Origin: Tritrichomonas musculus
Taxonomy: Eukaryota > Parabasalia > Tritrichomonadida > Tritrichomonadidae
Length of the DNA: 64,000 bases
Assembly: GCA_039105265.1 (NCBI GenBank)
Contig: JAPFFF010000030.1
Location: 248,001 to 312,000, forward strand
Direction: 5' to 3'
In this document: in pieces, positions 18,587 to 28,884 of the stretch
Position numbering within the stretch: the stretch's first letter is position 1
Layout of the letters: each line of letters begins with the position of its first letter
Notes under the pieces: generated by a model
What the model saw: the letters and a program-made list of their open reading frames with translations, nothing else
What the model was told of the DNA's origin: nothing
Database searches by the model: none
Made by a program: the position numbers and the translations under genes

Positions 18587-21391
18587 TTAATATTTCTGTT
18601 TCTTTGTTCTTCCATCTTTCTTCTTTTTTTGCTGCTCCTTTTCTTTCTCTCTTAATTCTTGAGCTTTGTCTGGCGTCGCTGAGTCGAGGCCCTCCAGCCC
18701 AATGTCCTTCAGTGTAACCGCCAGCTTAACGGCGGGCACATTCCTCCTCGGAACCTTCCTGCTGCTCGGCAAAAATGGCGGGTAGATCGCTGTTGGGTCC
18801 TTCTTCCTCGACTCAAGAATGGCAGTTATTCGCTCACGTATCTCTTTCTGCTGCTGAATGAGCTGAGCGCGCAGATCGGTGTTCGTTTCCACGCTGGCAT
18901 ACTTGACGCCGTCACAAACCGCCTTATCGTTCACTTCACCGTTACTCACTTCACCAACCGCATCTTTAATCTGTCTGTCTGTATCTTCTTGATTCCTGTC
19001 TGTGCCATGGCTATTTAGTTTGCTGTCTGCGTCTTGGCTATTTAGTTTGCTGTCTGCGCCATGGCTATTTAGTTTGCTGTCTGCGCCATGGCTTGTTGGC
19101 TCTGACTGGATGTGCTCATCTTTTGCTCTGCTTTGATCGGAGACGCCAGACTCCTCGTTCTTCTGTGTAGCCTTGTTCTCGTGTCCGAAGAGAAGGTTTT
19201 CTATGTCCTCTACAACGTGCTGTGTTCCCTTCTCCTCTTTCTCGTTGGCCTGGTCGCCGGACGCCATTGTCCTCTCCGACCTGGCAGGATGGTCTGCCTG
19301 TTCCCTCGTATCGTCCTCTCCCCGCTTTGAATTGTCACTGTTGGCTGATTGCTCCGAATTGTATGACTTCTCGGTGCTGAGCTGGTTGTCATTCTGATCG
19401 TTCCCGTCTCCCTCGTTCTCCAGCTTCAGCAGCCTGTCGAGGATGCTCGTGTTGTCAAGATTGATCAATCTTTCGGAACTTTCTGAAGTGTCACTTTTTT
19501 CTTGTTTGGTGTCGTCAATAGTGGCCCCTCCTTCTGGATTGTCAGATTCGTCGGTTTTTACTGCATTGAAAAAGTTTTTATCGTCTTTTTCAATTGATTT
19601 TTCTGATTCTCTTGAAGATCTGATGAGTTTGCTTAGATTGCCTGTTATGTCGTTGTCGTTCAGCTCTTTGGACTTGTCAAGGGTGTCACTTTTGTCGGAT
19701 TTGTCTACTGGTTCGATTCTGCCACTCTTGATTGATTTGGCTGATCTCTCTGATTCTCTTGTAATGTCATCGTTCGTTATTTTGATGAGGTTGTCTAAAA
19801 GGTTGTTGTTATTCGATCGTTTTGAATTGTCGCTTTTGGTCGATTTTACAGACTTTTCAGATAAATTATTTTTATCGCTTTTGGCGGTTTTTTCTGATTC
19901 CTTGGATTTATCGTCATTTGTGGCTTTTATGAGTTTATCTAATGCATTTGTGCCGTCGTCTTCAGCTGTTTTTTTAGATTTGTCAGATTCTTTTACTTGA
20001 TCATCTTTTGTTGAATTAATTAACTTGTTTAAACCATCGATTATGTCATTGTTTTTGTTGTTTGGATTATCAGTTTTTTCAGAATCTTTTGGAGATTTGG
20101 TAGAATTTTCTAAATCACGAGGTTTATCGAGTTTAATTAATTTTTCTGAATTATCATTGTTGTTTTTAGTATCGTTATTAGATTTGTCGAGTTTATCTGA
20201 ATCTGACGAAATTACGATTTTAATTGATTTTGATGGGTTTTCTGAGCCATCTTTTTTATTTGATTTTGAATGATGAGATCTATGCAATTTTGGTAACGAT
20301 GAGCCTTTCTTCTTTGGTGTCTCTGCCTGATTTAATATATTTTGCATATTATTTCTCAATCCCTCGCTCTTAGGATCATTTAAATAATCGAAAAAATCTT
20401 TTGATTTGACGATCCTTTTTAATTCAAAAAGTTCCTCATTAAAATCTACATCCAGAATCATTTGAACAAAATTTTGACGATTCCCTTTAGGTGAATTAAT
20501 AGGTGAAATTAGACTTGAACTAATTAAAATGAATGTAGAATCCAATGTTGAGTCTAATGTCGAATCTTCAGTTTTATTTTCTTGTTTATTATCTTGATTG
20601 GGCACGAGCATTTCTTTTGTCTTGTTGATTTTGATGAGTTGGTTGTATATTGGAAGACATCGATTAATTTGCTTGGCTAAATGGTTGGTTGCATTTTGGT
20701 TTTCGGATTCATCATAATTATACAAACAAAGTTCTTTTTTTAGTTCATTGCCGTTATTAAATTCTCCTTCTAGTTCATCAAAAGCAGAATGATTAGAAAT
20801 TGGTAAAAGTTCTGAATTTGGTTCACTTTTTACAAATCTTTCAGCTTCTTTTGAAAATAAATTATTTACTTTATATAGACGTGAAATTAATGATAATTGG
20901 ACTTGGTATTGATGTACTTGTTTTTCTGAATCGGGAAACTTTATCATTAGCTCGTTTACGCGTTCATCTATGTCATCAAGCTCTCTTTGGAATTTTTCCA
21001 TTTCCGCATTTGAAAATTTTTCGTTTTTGGTGATTTTTTGGAAATTTCTGACTCTAGTTTTATATGATCTATAAATTTTGGACATTTTTCTATTATGTTC
21101 AATAGTTGTTTCTAAAAAATGATTGGATTGAAAATATCGATCTAAAATTTGCTCATAATAAGCTTTCCGATCATCAATAGTATCTTTTAGAATTTGATTT
21201 TCTTTGTTAACAGATTCATTGCTTTCTCGTAAATGCTCGTAAATTTTAAAATATTCTTTTTTTTCTAATTCTAACTTTTTGATTAATTCTTCTAATTTTT
21301 TTTGATCGTCTGGTATATTTTCGTTCACGTGTTGAGCTGTTTGTTTTATAAGAAATGAAATTCGCGATGGAGAACTTGAGTTTCTCGTCAT
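18587..21391 (-). CDS. Large Ser/Lys/Asp-rich protein with N-terminal coiled coil
   Basis: 934 residues from a clear ATG. Residues ~28-175 form a coiled coil (KKLEELIKKLELEKKEYFKI and onward). Residues ~370-700 are low-complexity, built from short units such as KSDKSDTLDKSKE and ESERSAKSIKS. Near 790-830 a short tandem repeat of the type HGADSKLNSHGADSK appears. The last ~100 residues are more ordered (LRAQLIQQQKEIRERITAIL, PPFLPSSRKVPRRNVPAVK) and end in a basic tail (KKKKKDGRTKKQKY) that looks like a nuclear or nucleolar targeting signal. I do not recognise the family; many potential Ser phosphorylation sites suggest a regulated scaffold. GC content climbs strikingly toward the 3' end of the gene. 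Confidence 0.8.
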   Translation of the reverse strand: MTRNSSSPSRISFLIKQTAQHVNENIPDDQKKLEELIKKLELEKKEYFKIYEHLRESNESVNKENQILKDTIDDRKAYYEQILDRYFQSNHFLETTIEHNRKMSKIYRSYKTRVRNFQKITKNEKFSNAEMEKFQRELDDIDERVNELMIKFPDSEKQVHQYQVQLSLISRLYKVNNLFSKEAERFVKSEPNSELLPISNHSAFDELEGEFNNGNELKKELCLYNYDESENQNATNHLAKQINRCLPIYNQLIKINKTKEMLVPNQDNKQENKTEDSTLDSTLDSTFILISSSLISPINSPKGNRQNFVQMILDVDFNEELFELKRIVKSKDFFDYLNDPKSEGLRNNMQNILNQAETPKKKGSSLPKLHRSHHSKSNKKDGSENPSKSIKIVISSDSDKLDKSNNDTKNNNDNSEKLIKLDKPRDLENSTKSPKDSEKTDNPNNKNNDIIDGLNKLINSTKDDQVKESDKSKKTAEDDGTNALDKLIKATNDDKSKESEKTAKSDKNNLSEKSVKSTKSDNSKRSNNNNLLDNLIKITNDDITRESERSAKSIKSGRIEPVDKSDKSDTLDKSKELNDNDITGNLSKLIRSSRESEKSIEKDDKNFFNAVKTDESDNPEGGATIDDTKQEKSDTSESSERLINLDNTSILDRLLKLENEGDGNDQNDNQLSTEKSYNSEQSANSDNSKRGEDDTREQADHPARSERTMASGDQANEKEEKGTQHVVEDIENLLFGHENKATQKNEESGVSDQSRAKDEHIQSEPTSHGADSKLNSHGADSKLNSQDADSKLNSHGTDRNQEDTDRQIKDAVGEVSNGEVNDKAVCDGVKYASVETNTDLRAQLIQQQKEIRERITAILESRKKDPTAIYPPFLPSSRKVPRRNVPAVKLAVTLKDIGLEGLDSATPDKAQELREKEKEQQKKKKDGRTKKQKY

Positions 21392-21605
21392 TCGGTATTT
21401 GAATACTTCATATCATTGATAATTGAATTTTAACGGACGAAATGAAATTTTTCTTTTGAAAAAAAAATATTCGTTGAAAAATTCAATGATTTTAGAAATG
21501 AATTTTAAAATTAAAATATTTATATTTATATAAGGTATATTTGGAATTATTTATGGTTTTTAATATATATGGATTTATTATAACAAATTTGAATTAGATG
21601 TATTT

Positions 21606-22364
21606 TTATTTACTAACAGTTCTATTTTTTGCAAATTCAGAAGATTTTTCAACGAGATATCTGAAAAGAGGTAAGAAATCATCAGATCCGCGCGCTGTCG
21701 CTTCTTCGGGGTGCCATTGAACGGCAAAAATTCTAGGATCGTCAATTTTTTCAACAGCTTCAATAACTCCATCGTTTGCCCTAGCATTTACTTTGAAGCA
21801 TTTTGCTAAATCTTTAATTGCTTGATGATGCAAAGAATTAACTCGAACTGATTCTTTATTGGCAAATAATCTATACAATAATGTATCTTTTTCGATGTTT
21901 ATACTATGCGAGTGTGGATATCTCAAACCTGTTTGAGCATGTTTGATGCCGTATTTTGTATCATTTCTATTATTAATATCTTTTATTTGTGTTTTTATAT
22001 CCTGAATAAGAGTGCCACCGAAGTAAACATTCATGATTTGAATCCCTCGGCATATTCCAAAAATAGGGAGCTTTTGTAAAACTGCTTCATCAAGTACCAA
22101 TTTTTGAAAGATATCAAGAGTATCGTTAAAAGGTCCAATTTGAGGAATAGGATCTTCCCCATACATAGATGGATCAACATCAGGTCCCCCAGCCATTAGG
22201 ATTCCGTCAACTTTAGAAACAAATTGTTTAACAATATTTTTGTCATGAGTGATAGGGATAATTACAGGAAGACCTCCAACCCTGTATAACGAATCGCAAT
22301 AAGCTTTTCTTAATTGTATAAAATCAGCATCAAAATTAGATGGAATTCCAATTAAAGGCATCAT
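21606..22364 (-). CDS. Class I glutamine amidotransferase-like hydrolase (peptidase C26, PuuD-like)
   Basis: 252 residues. The nucleophile elbow GICRG (Cys105) and the QWHPE motif (His218, Glu220) give the complete Cys-His-Glu triad of class I amidotransferase-like hydrolases. The N-terminal MAGGPDVDPSMYGE block is typical of gamma-glutamyl-gamma-aminobutyrate hydrolases, which cleave gamma-glutamyl amides in polyamine breakdown. Length matches the bacterial enzymes (about 250). There is no signal peptide, so it is cytosolic. The family is chiefly bacterial; acquisition by lateral transfer is plausible in a trichomonad but is inference. Two ATGs stand side by side at the start; the first is used here. 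Confidence 0.9.
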   Translation of the reverse strand: MMPLIGIPSNFDADFIQLRKAYCDSLYRVGGLPVIIPITHDKNIVKQFVSKVDGILMAGGPDVDPSMYGEDPIPQIGPFNDTLDIFQKLVLDEAVLQKLPIFGICRGIQIMNVYFGGTLIQDIKTQIKDINNRNDTKYGIKHAQTGLRYPHSHSINIEKDTLLYRLFANKESVRVNSLHHQAIKDLAKCFKVNARANDGVIEAVEKIDDPRIFAVQWHPEEATARGSDDFLPLFRYLVEKSSEFAKNRTVSK

Positions 22365-22424
22365 TTTTTTTTATACAAATAACGTTTTTTCCTTGACAAA
22401 AGATTGTTAACTACATATAGTTAA

Positions 22425-24115
22425 CTATTGCCATATAAATATTTAACTTATTTATTTATTTTGGGCAACTTTGATTTTCTATATTGTAACTTTAAAAAAA
22501 AAATTAAATGAGCACAAAAAAATTCTTATCAAACGTCAAGTAGCTTTATTATTTATAGTTTTAACGGCTCCAATGCATAACATTTAACAAAAACTTTTCT
22601 CTTTATAGAAAAGAAAACACAATTAACTATGTAATCTTTGAATAGCAAGCCAATTAATGAGATATCTTCTACTAATCGATCTAATTTGATTTGTTCTTTT
22701 AGTAATTTGTCTTTCTCTTTTCCGTGTTCTCTAGCTTTTGGAAAAAGGAAGAAACTAAGCAATCTAAAGATATAAGTTTAATCTCTAATTCTTCTATATT
22801 ATCTGTATTATCTTTTCTGTAATTAAATTTAATAACCTTTTTTAATGCTTCTATTTTGTTATTAAAAAAACAAAGTAGAAAATCAAAATGAATAGAGCTT
22901 CAATTAACACTGTTTATGAATTGTGTAATCAATTCAGATAAAAACTGAAAACATTTTAACATTATTGGCGATAATGATGATTACATATAGATTTCAGTAA
23001 TAAATTATTCACAGAAACTATTTAATGAGAATAAGAGAGAACTTTACTTTTGGAGTGGAATAGCTCTTAGGAAAAAAAGCAATACAGAGTTTTTGGTCGC
23101 TACTGAAGGTGATGAAAAGATAACCATAGAGAAGGCTATAAAGAAGTTCATATCCCAAGCGCCTGTTGGTTCAGGTAAATCTACAGCAATAAGGAAATGG
23201 ATCTCTAACACTATACCTGATAACAAGTTTATACTTATCGTACCGACCATCAACATCGCTGCGGAGTTCTACTGTAAGTTGTACATAGCTTTGAAAAACC
23301 ATCATCCCGAGAACATAGATGAAATGATAAAGTTATGTTTTAAGGAAGGCGCATTTAAGGATTTTAAGGAAGCCATCAAGCACTTTATACCTGTTGTCAT
23401 AACTACATTCTCTACCGCATCTAAGTGTCTTGGAGGAATCATAGAGCATTTCTACCATCATCAAATTGATTTCAACAGTGAATACACACTCATTATTGAT
23501 GAAACACACCTACTACTAGAGCACATATCGTTAATAGAGATATGCAGAGAGTTTAATAAAGTAGGCCTGATTACTGCAACAGCATCTTACATTTCTTGCC
23601 TATCAGTCTTTGAAGAATACGAAAAGATCAAACCCTTAGCTGACATCAAATACCACAGAACAATATATCTATACAAGCTGAGAAACAATATGCAAGAGCA
23701 AAGGGAGACTATAGCTAAGCAAGTACTAGAAGAGATAAAGAGGTATGATAAGATATTAATCAAGATAGAGGATAAGAATGAATGTGAACGATTAAAGGAG
23801 TGTATCGACAATGAGCTTAATAAAGCATTGTACAACTCTGATAAGAAGGAAGTAGAAATAAGTGATGAAGGGAAGTTTGTTAGCACAGAGGATGTTGACA
23901 TAGTTATTGTTACTGCATGTATCCAATCAGGACAATCACTGAAGGAAAATCTGTTATCTCTATTCATTCTGACTCCTTTAGATACCGTGTCATCAGTTGA
24001 ACAGTTTGTAGGACGAAACTGGAATGAGGACTCAACAGCTATCTATACATGAGACAAGTAACTACTATTTGAATATACAACTTTTTAAAGCAATGCCTAT
24101 CGTTAACTACTATTT
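22425..24115. mobile_element. Decayed virus-like or mobile element fragment with SF2 helicase
   Basis: Base and codon use shift from the neighbours. The main part is a superfamily 2 helicase-like region on the plus strand, about 23093-24052, with Walker A-type PVGSGKST and a DETH box. A short charged, helical coding remnant lies on the minus strand at about 22553-22890. GTTAAC-containing sequences near both edges (about 22410-22435 and 24101-24113) could be ends of an inverted-repeat type, but the match is weak. The family is uncertain (virus-derived or Maverick-like are possibilities). The element is broken, with at least a few breaks, and most expected parts are absent. The long surviving helicase frame suggests only moderate age. 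Confidence 0.5.
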
Positions 24116-24197
24116 TTTTTCTCTAAAATATAGAGAAATATGCTTATATTTTTATTCTAAGAGAACAGATGATCAATTAGTTACAAAATAATATTTA

Positions 24198-27173
24198 TTA
24201 ATCAAGTAAATCAAGTTTTGCACCAGCACATATGAAGAGTGAAAAATCAGGTGAATTATTTTTAAAATCTTTAGATTTAACTGTGATTTCATTTAGATTT
24301 GGAAATGATGCAATCATTAATTTCGGACATCTTTTTAAGAAACCAAACTTATTCAATAAAGTTTCACCAAGAAACTCAAATTGCTTAATATTTTCGCAGT
24401 CATTAAAAGGAAAATTCCCAATACTATAAACTTTTCTTGGTAATACTAATCTTTCTAATAGCAAATGTGAGAAAGCACATCTCTCAATTTTTTCCAATTG
24501 TGAATCATCTTGGAAATCAATCTTTATAAGCTCTTTACAATTGTCAAAGGCAAATGGACCAATACTTTTAATATAACAAGGAATTGTTACTTCTTTAACA
24601 TCTTTGCATGCACAAACAATAACATCAAAATTTTCATTTAACTTGTCACTTTTTCCAAGAATCAATTTTTTATTTTCTTCACAATTTTTGAAAAAAGGAT
24701 TGTTTTGTGCAACCGTAATTTCGGTTAGAAACGAGTTTTTAAAGCACAAACCGTAGTAAAAATATTCGCATTTTGAAGGAATGAAAATGTTTTGAATTCT
24801 AGAAAAAATTAATACACGATAACCGAAGTATTGAATTACCGAATCTTCAGGAATTTCAACTCTTTGTAAATATCGACAGTAAATGAATAAATCGTCTGAA
24901 ATTACCTTCAATTTGGATCCATTTTCAAAGACAACTTCTTCTAAATTAAGGCAGAAAGAAAACGCATTATCTTCAATAATTTCAACGTTTTTTGGAATCG
25001 TAATTTTAACCAAACTTGACGATGAAAATGAATACAATCCAATTGAATGAAGCTGTGAATTTTCTTCGAATTCAATTGTCTTCAAATTTCTGCAACCGGC
25101 AAATGCATGTGAATCAATACGTTTAATATAAGAAGGAATTTTTACTTCTTTAACATCACGTGAAGCGAAAACAATAACATCAAAAACTTCTGAATTTTTG
25201 TCACTTTTTGTCACAATTATTTTCTGAGCTTCATCTAAGTACTTGTAATTTTCATTTTTCTGTGAAATGACAACGTTATCTAAATTAGATGTACCTGAAC
25301 ACCATCCTTCTTGAAGCTCTTCAACAGTTGATGGAATATTAAGCCATTCAATTGAAGAATCCTTGAATGCAGAATCTTCAATTATTTTAAGTTCTGAATT
25401 TTCTGGGAATTCAATTTTTTTCAATATTTTACATTTTTCAAAAGAAAACTTTGTGATGTATTTCATATAAAAAGGAATTTTGACTTCTGAAATATCATTT
25501 CTTCCCAAAACAATTGTGTCATATTTATCATTGTTCATGCCACGAATGATTTGATGGTTTATGTCTAAGAATTTGTAAAAACGGTTTTTAGGTGAAATCA
25601 CAATTTCTCTCAATTTTGATGTTTCACTTAACCACCCTTCAAGAAGTACTTCAACTTTTGAAGGAACATATATACTTAGAATTTTAGTATTTGCAAATGG
25701 CGACTTTCCTATCGTTCTAAGTTCTGAATCTTCTGGAATTTCAATTCTTGCCAATTTCAAGCAATAATAAAACAAGCAATTAGGAATTGAATGCAATTGA
25801 GAGCCCTTCTCAAAAGTGGCTTCTTTCAATTTTGCACAATATTCAAAAGCGTATCGTCCAATTATTTCGACACTTTTTGGAATATTCACCCTTTCAATTG
25901 ATGTGTATGAAAAAGCTTTCGTGCCAATTTTTTTTAATTCTGAATTTTTCAGAATTGTAACTTTTTTTAGTAATTGACACTTACCAAATGCAAAGGGATG
26001 GATGCACTTGATGTTCGATGGGATTCTTGCAATTGAAATGTCTCGATTTGCAAAAATAAGAACATCAAAAATTTCACTATTTTTGTCACTTTTTCCAACA
26101 ATTATTTGATGCTTCTCATCCATGTATTTGAAATTTTTATTGTCAGGTGAAATTGTCACTTTTTTTAATTTAGCGGTTTCACAGCACCATCCTTCTTGGA
26201 GCTCTTCAACACTTGCTGGAATGTGCAGGCTACGTATCAGTGATGATGAGAAAGCTTTCTTGCCAATTGAATGGAGCATTGAATTTTCTGAGAAACCGAT
26301 CGTGCGAAGGTTCTGGCACTCATCAAAAGAGAATGAACAAATACGTTTAATTTGCGATGGAATTATGACTTTATTTATTTCCCGATTTGCAAAAATAAGA
26401 ACATCAAAGTTTTCACTATTTTTGTCACTTTTTCCAACAATTATTTGATGCTTCTCATCCATGTATTTGAAATTTGGATTGTCAGGTGAAATTGTCACTT
26501 TTTTTAATTTGGCGGTTTCACAGCACCACCCTTCTTGGAGCTCTTCAACACTTGCTGGAATGTGCAGGCTACGTATCAAAGATGATGAAAAAGCTTTTTT
26601 GCCAATTGAATGGAGCATTGAATTTTCTGAAATAAAAACGGTTTGAAGTTTTGTACATTTGTTGAAAGCAAATGAGCTGATATGTTTAATGTGGGATGGA
26701 ATTATGGCATCAATAATATTTCGGCTTGCAAATATGAGAACATCAAAAATTTCACTTTTTTTGTCACTTTTCCCGATAATTATTTGTTGTTGGTCATCTA
26801 AATATTTGAAATTGGGATTTTCTGGCGAAATTGTTACAGTATTTAAATCAAATGTATACGAACACCATCCTTCTTGAAGTTCTTCAACACTCGTTGGGAT
26901 GTTAATATTCTTGATGGAAGATTTTCGAAATGAGTTTTTACCAATTGATAAAAGGGAAGAATCGTCAGAGAATTCAAGTTTTTTGATTCTGGTATTACTT
27001 CTAAATGCATTGGCTTCAATACGTGTAATAATATATTCTTGCATTTGATATTCAATAGAATGAGGAATAAAAACGTTGCCTCTGGCCTTCGGTGAATAAA
27101 TAATTTTAGCCGTTAAATCGTTTTTATTTAATTCAAATGATACTCCATTTTCTATTGTTATTTTTGGGAGCAT
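24198..27173 (-). CDS. BspA-like leucine-rich repeat protein
   Basis: 991 residues starting at the ATG of MLPKITIENG; the frame is open a few codons upstream but without another ATG. It is made almost wholly of TpLRR/BspA-type repeats (IPSSVEEI..., AFxxCxxL, IGKKAFSSSLI patterns) interrupted by longer spacer units of the type SDKNSEIFDVLIFANRD. Part of it repeats with a 339-bp (113-residue) period that is about 95% identical at DNA level (26112 and 26452 regions), showing recent expansion. No signal peptide or TM anchor is present, so it is not an obvious surface BspA; a cytosolic binding role is inferred. It is divergent from the BTB/F5/8 gene, starts only 79 bp apart. Confidence 0.9.
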   Translation of the reverse strand: MLPKITIENGVSFELNKNDLTAKIIYSPKARGNVFIPHSIEYQMQEYIITRIEANAFRSNTRIKKLEFSDDSSLLSIGKNSFRKSSIKNINIPTSVEELQEGWCSYTFDLNTVTISPENPNFKYLDDQQQIIIGKSDKKSEIFDVLIFASRNIIDAIIPSHIKHISSFAFNKCTKLQTVFISENSMLHSIGKKAFSSSLIRSLHIPASVEELQEGWCCETAKLKKVTISPDNPNFKYMDEKHQIIVGKSDKNSENFDVLIFANREINKVIIPSQIKRICSFSFDECQNLRTIGFSENSMLHSIGKKAFSSSLIRSLHIPASVEELQEGWCCETAKLKKVTISPDNKNFKYMDEKHQIIVGKSDKNSEIFDVLIFANRDISIARIPSNIKCIHPFAFGKCQLLKKVTILKNSELKKIGTKAFSYTSIERVNIPKSVEIIGRYAFEYCAKLKEATFEKGSQLHSIPNCLFYYCLKLARIEIPEDSELRTIGKSPFANTKILSIYVPSKVEVLLEGWLSETSKLREIVISPKNRFYKFLDINHQIIRGMNNDKYDTIVLGRNDISEVKIPFYMKYITKFSFEKCKILKKIEFPENSELKIIEDSAFKDSSIEWLNIPSTVEELQEGWCSGTSNLDNVVISQKNENYKYLDEAQKIIVTKSDKNSEVFDVIVFASRDVKEVKIPSYIKRIDSHAFAGCRNLKTIEFEENSQLHSIGLYSFSSSSLVKITIPKNVEIIEDNAFSFCLNLEEVVFENGSKLKVISDDLFIYCRYLQRVEIPEDSVIQYFGYRVLIFSRIQNIFIPSKCEYFYYGLCFKNSFLTEITVAQNNPFFKNCEENKKLILGKSDKLNENFDVIVCACKDVKEVTIPCYIKSIGPFAFDNCKELIKIDFQDDSQLEKIERCAFSHLLLERLVLPRKVYSIGNFPFNDCENIKQFEFLGETLLNKFGFLKRCPKLMIASFPNLNEITVKSKDFKNNSPDFSLFICAGAKLDLLD
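26112..26790 (-). repeat. 339-bp internal repeat in LRR gene
   Basis: The block containing TTCTCATCCATGTATTTGAA recurs 339 bp later with few differences, and a third more diverged copy follows. The unit encodes one 113-residue LRR super-repeat and preserves the frame. Confidence 0.75.
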
Positions 27174-27252
27174 TTTTATAGCCAAAAACAGTTAGGTCAA
27201 AATATTGACCTTGACTTATTATTTTTTGTGACAAAAATTTTTAAAATTTTTT
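27174..27252. promoter_or_regulatory. Short divergent promoter region
   Basis: Only 79 bp separate the two divergent ATGs. It contains GGTCAA-AATA-TTGACC at about 27194-27210, a 6-bp inverted repeat that could bind a dimeric regulator. Function is inferred from position only. Confidence 0.35.
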
Positions 27253-28884
27253 ATGGAAGAAGAAATTAGCATTGATGGTAATAACGATTTACCAGTAACA
27301 CATTTCTTCCTATATAAAGGAAGAAAATTCCCTTTTAATATGAATATTTTCTGTTGCTTTTCACAATATTTCAATTCAAATGATAAACAATATGAAAAAA
27401 ATTCAGATATAAATCTTTTTACAGAATCTGACGAAGATGAAAATATACCTGAATCCACAATAAATGATTTTATTAACTTTTGCCAAAAAAATACGATAAC
27501 CTTAAACAAAGAAAATGTTCTTTGGCTTCACAAATTAGCCAAAAAGTTCATGGTTCCATCATTAATCAAATCAACAAATAAATACATATCAACTCATCAA
27601 AAAGATATTGTAATTGATCTTTTATTATTAAGCTTGAATGATCCTGATGATACTAGCAACCTAGAATACGAAGAAATAATATCAGAGAACCTTACAGAAC
27701 ACTTTCAGGACATCCGTCTTCTCAGTTTCCCTCTTCCATTACTCCATCGGATTGTGACCAAATATACACAGAAAAATATCAATTCCGAAAATCAATCAGA
27801 ATTCATTGAATTCCTATTCAAATGCCTTGATAAGTTTGGGCGAGAAGGATCTGTTCTTTTTGAGCATGTTGACATCGGAGGAAGCGGCGGCACTTTTCTC
27901 CATCGACTATTGAATGAGTACTCAGAAAAATTTGACTTTCACTTCATCAACTATGAACAATTGAGAACCATTTACAACCTTGAAAGTGAAATCATTGAAA
28001 AAGCCGAAAAATTGAAAGAAACCGAAAAATCAACAAAAACCGGCATTGAAGTATTGAATTTGAAAATAAGTGAACTGAAAACTGAGAACGATAGACTGAA
28101 GGCTGCAATCGAAGAAGCGAGGAAGAATCAAGACACACAAATTCAGCAGATTCAGCAGAAACAAGAAGAGCTAAAAAGTGACAACGATAGACTATTGAGA
28201 ACGATAGAGGAAATGAACACAAACAAAGACTCTCAAATACAGCAGATTGTGTCCGCCTTCACCCAGGCGCTGGATGAGATGAAGGAGCAGATCACACAAA
28301 TAAATGAAAAAGTGACACAACAGAGCAGCTTGATTGGACAAATAAACGGACAGATCGAACAAATGAGAAAGCCAAGAATAAGCTGCCAGTTTTTGGGCGA
28401 GCAGAACCTTGCTGGAGCCATCGCGCGGTTTAAGGACTCAATGACTCTCTCAGCAGGACCATCGGCAGACTCAGTAGCCACCATCATGAAGGATGACAAA
28501 TCTGTATTTTGCAAAGAATATCCAAAAGACGACTGTTACATTAAGTTCGACTTTGGACAATCAAAACGAATTGAATTGCTTTCTTATTTCATCAGATCGA
28601 ATGGCCAAAATGCTGTGTCAAGTGCTCAGCATCCAAAGACGTGGCGAATTGAGAGCTCTAACGACAACTCTCAATGGACACTTTTGGATCGACGAGAGAA
28701 TGACGACCATTTGTATGGGCAGTATAAGCAGCATCACTTTGTATGCCAAGAAAATCGAAATGGAGATGAAACTAGCCGATACAGGTACATCAGATACCTT
28801 CAGGAAGATTCGTGGTGGAATGGTCACCCATACTACATAGATATTGCATTCTTTGAACTTTATGGAGACATTTTTTACATTTAG
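27253..28884 (+). CDS. BTB-like/coiled-coil/F5/8 type C domain protein
   Basis: 543 residues from ATG to TAG. Residues ~10-130 resemble a BTB/POZ-like module (VTHFFLYKGRKFPFNMNIFC, then IPESTINDFINFCQ). A BACK-like helical part follows to ~245. Residues ~245-375 are a coiled coil (LKTENDRLKAAIEEARKN and similar). Residues ~378-543 form an F5/8 type C (discoidin) domain: YIKFDFGQSKRIELLSYFIR, HPKTWRIESSNDNSQWTLLD and YRYIRYLQEDSWWNG are typical. Members of this family are numerous in trichomonads. The absence of a signal peptide means the discoidin-like domain acts inside the cell; an adaptor role for ubiquitin ligases is inferred from the BTB-like part. The 3' half is richer in GC. Confidence 0.88.
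   Translation: MEEEISIDGNNDLPVTHFFLYKGRKFPFNMNIFCCFSQYFNSNDKQYEKNSDINLFTESDEDENIPESTINDFINFCQKNTITLNKENVLWLHKLAKKFMVPSLIKSTNKYISTHQKDIVIDLLLLSLNDPDDTSNLEYEEIISENLTEHFQDIRLLSFPLPLLHRIVTKYTQKNINSENQSEFIEFLFKCLDKFGREGSVLFEHVDIGGSGGTFLHRLLNEYSEKFDFHFINYEQLRTIYNLESEIIEKAEKLKETEKSTKTGIEVLNLKISELKTENDRLKAAIEEARKNQDTQIQQIQQKQEELKSDNDRLLRTIEEMNTNKDSQIQQIVSAFTQALDEMKEQITQINEKVTQQSSLIGQINGQIEQMRKPRISCQFLGEQNLAGAIARFKDSMTLSAGPSADSVATIMKDDKSVFCKEYPKDDCYIKFDFGQSKRIELLSYFIRSNGQNAVSSAQHPKTWRIESSNDNSQWTLLDRRENDDHLYGQYKQHHFVCQENRNGDETSRYRYIRYLQEDSWWNGHPYYIDIAFFELYGDIFYI

Noticed and set aside
19443-20273. Plus-strand ORFs opposite the Ser/Lys/Asp-rich gene
   Set aside because: Low-complexity mirrors of the minus-strand coding repeats, with no independent domain.
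23587-23967. Minus-strand ORF opposite the helicase region
   Set aside because: A shadow frame; no motif, while the plus strand shows clear helicase motifs.
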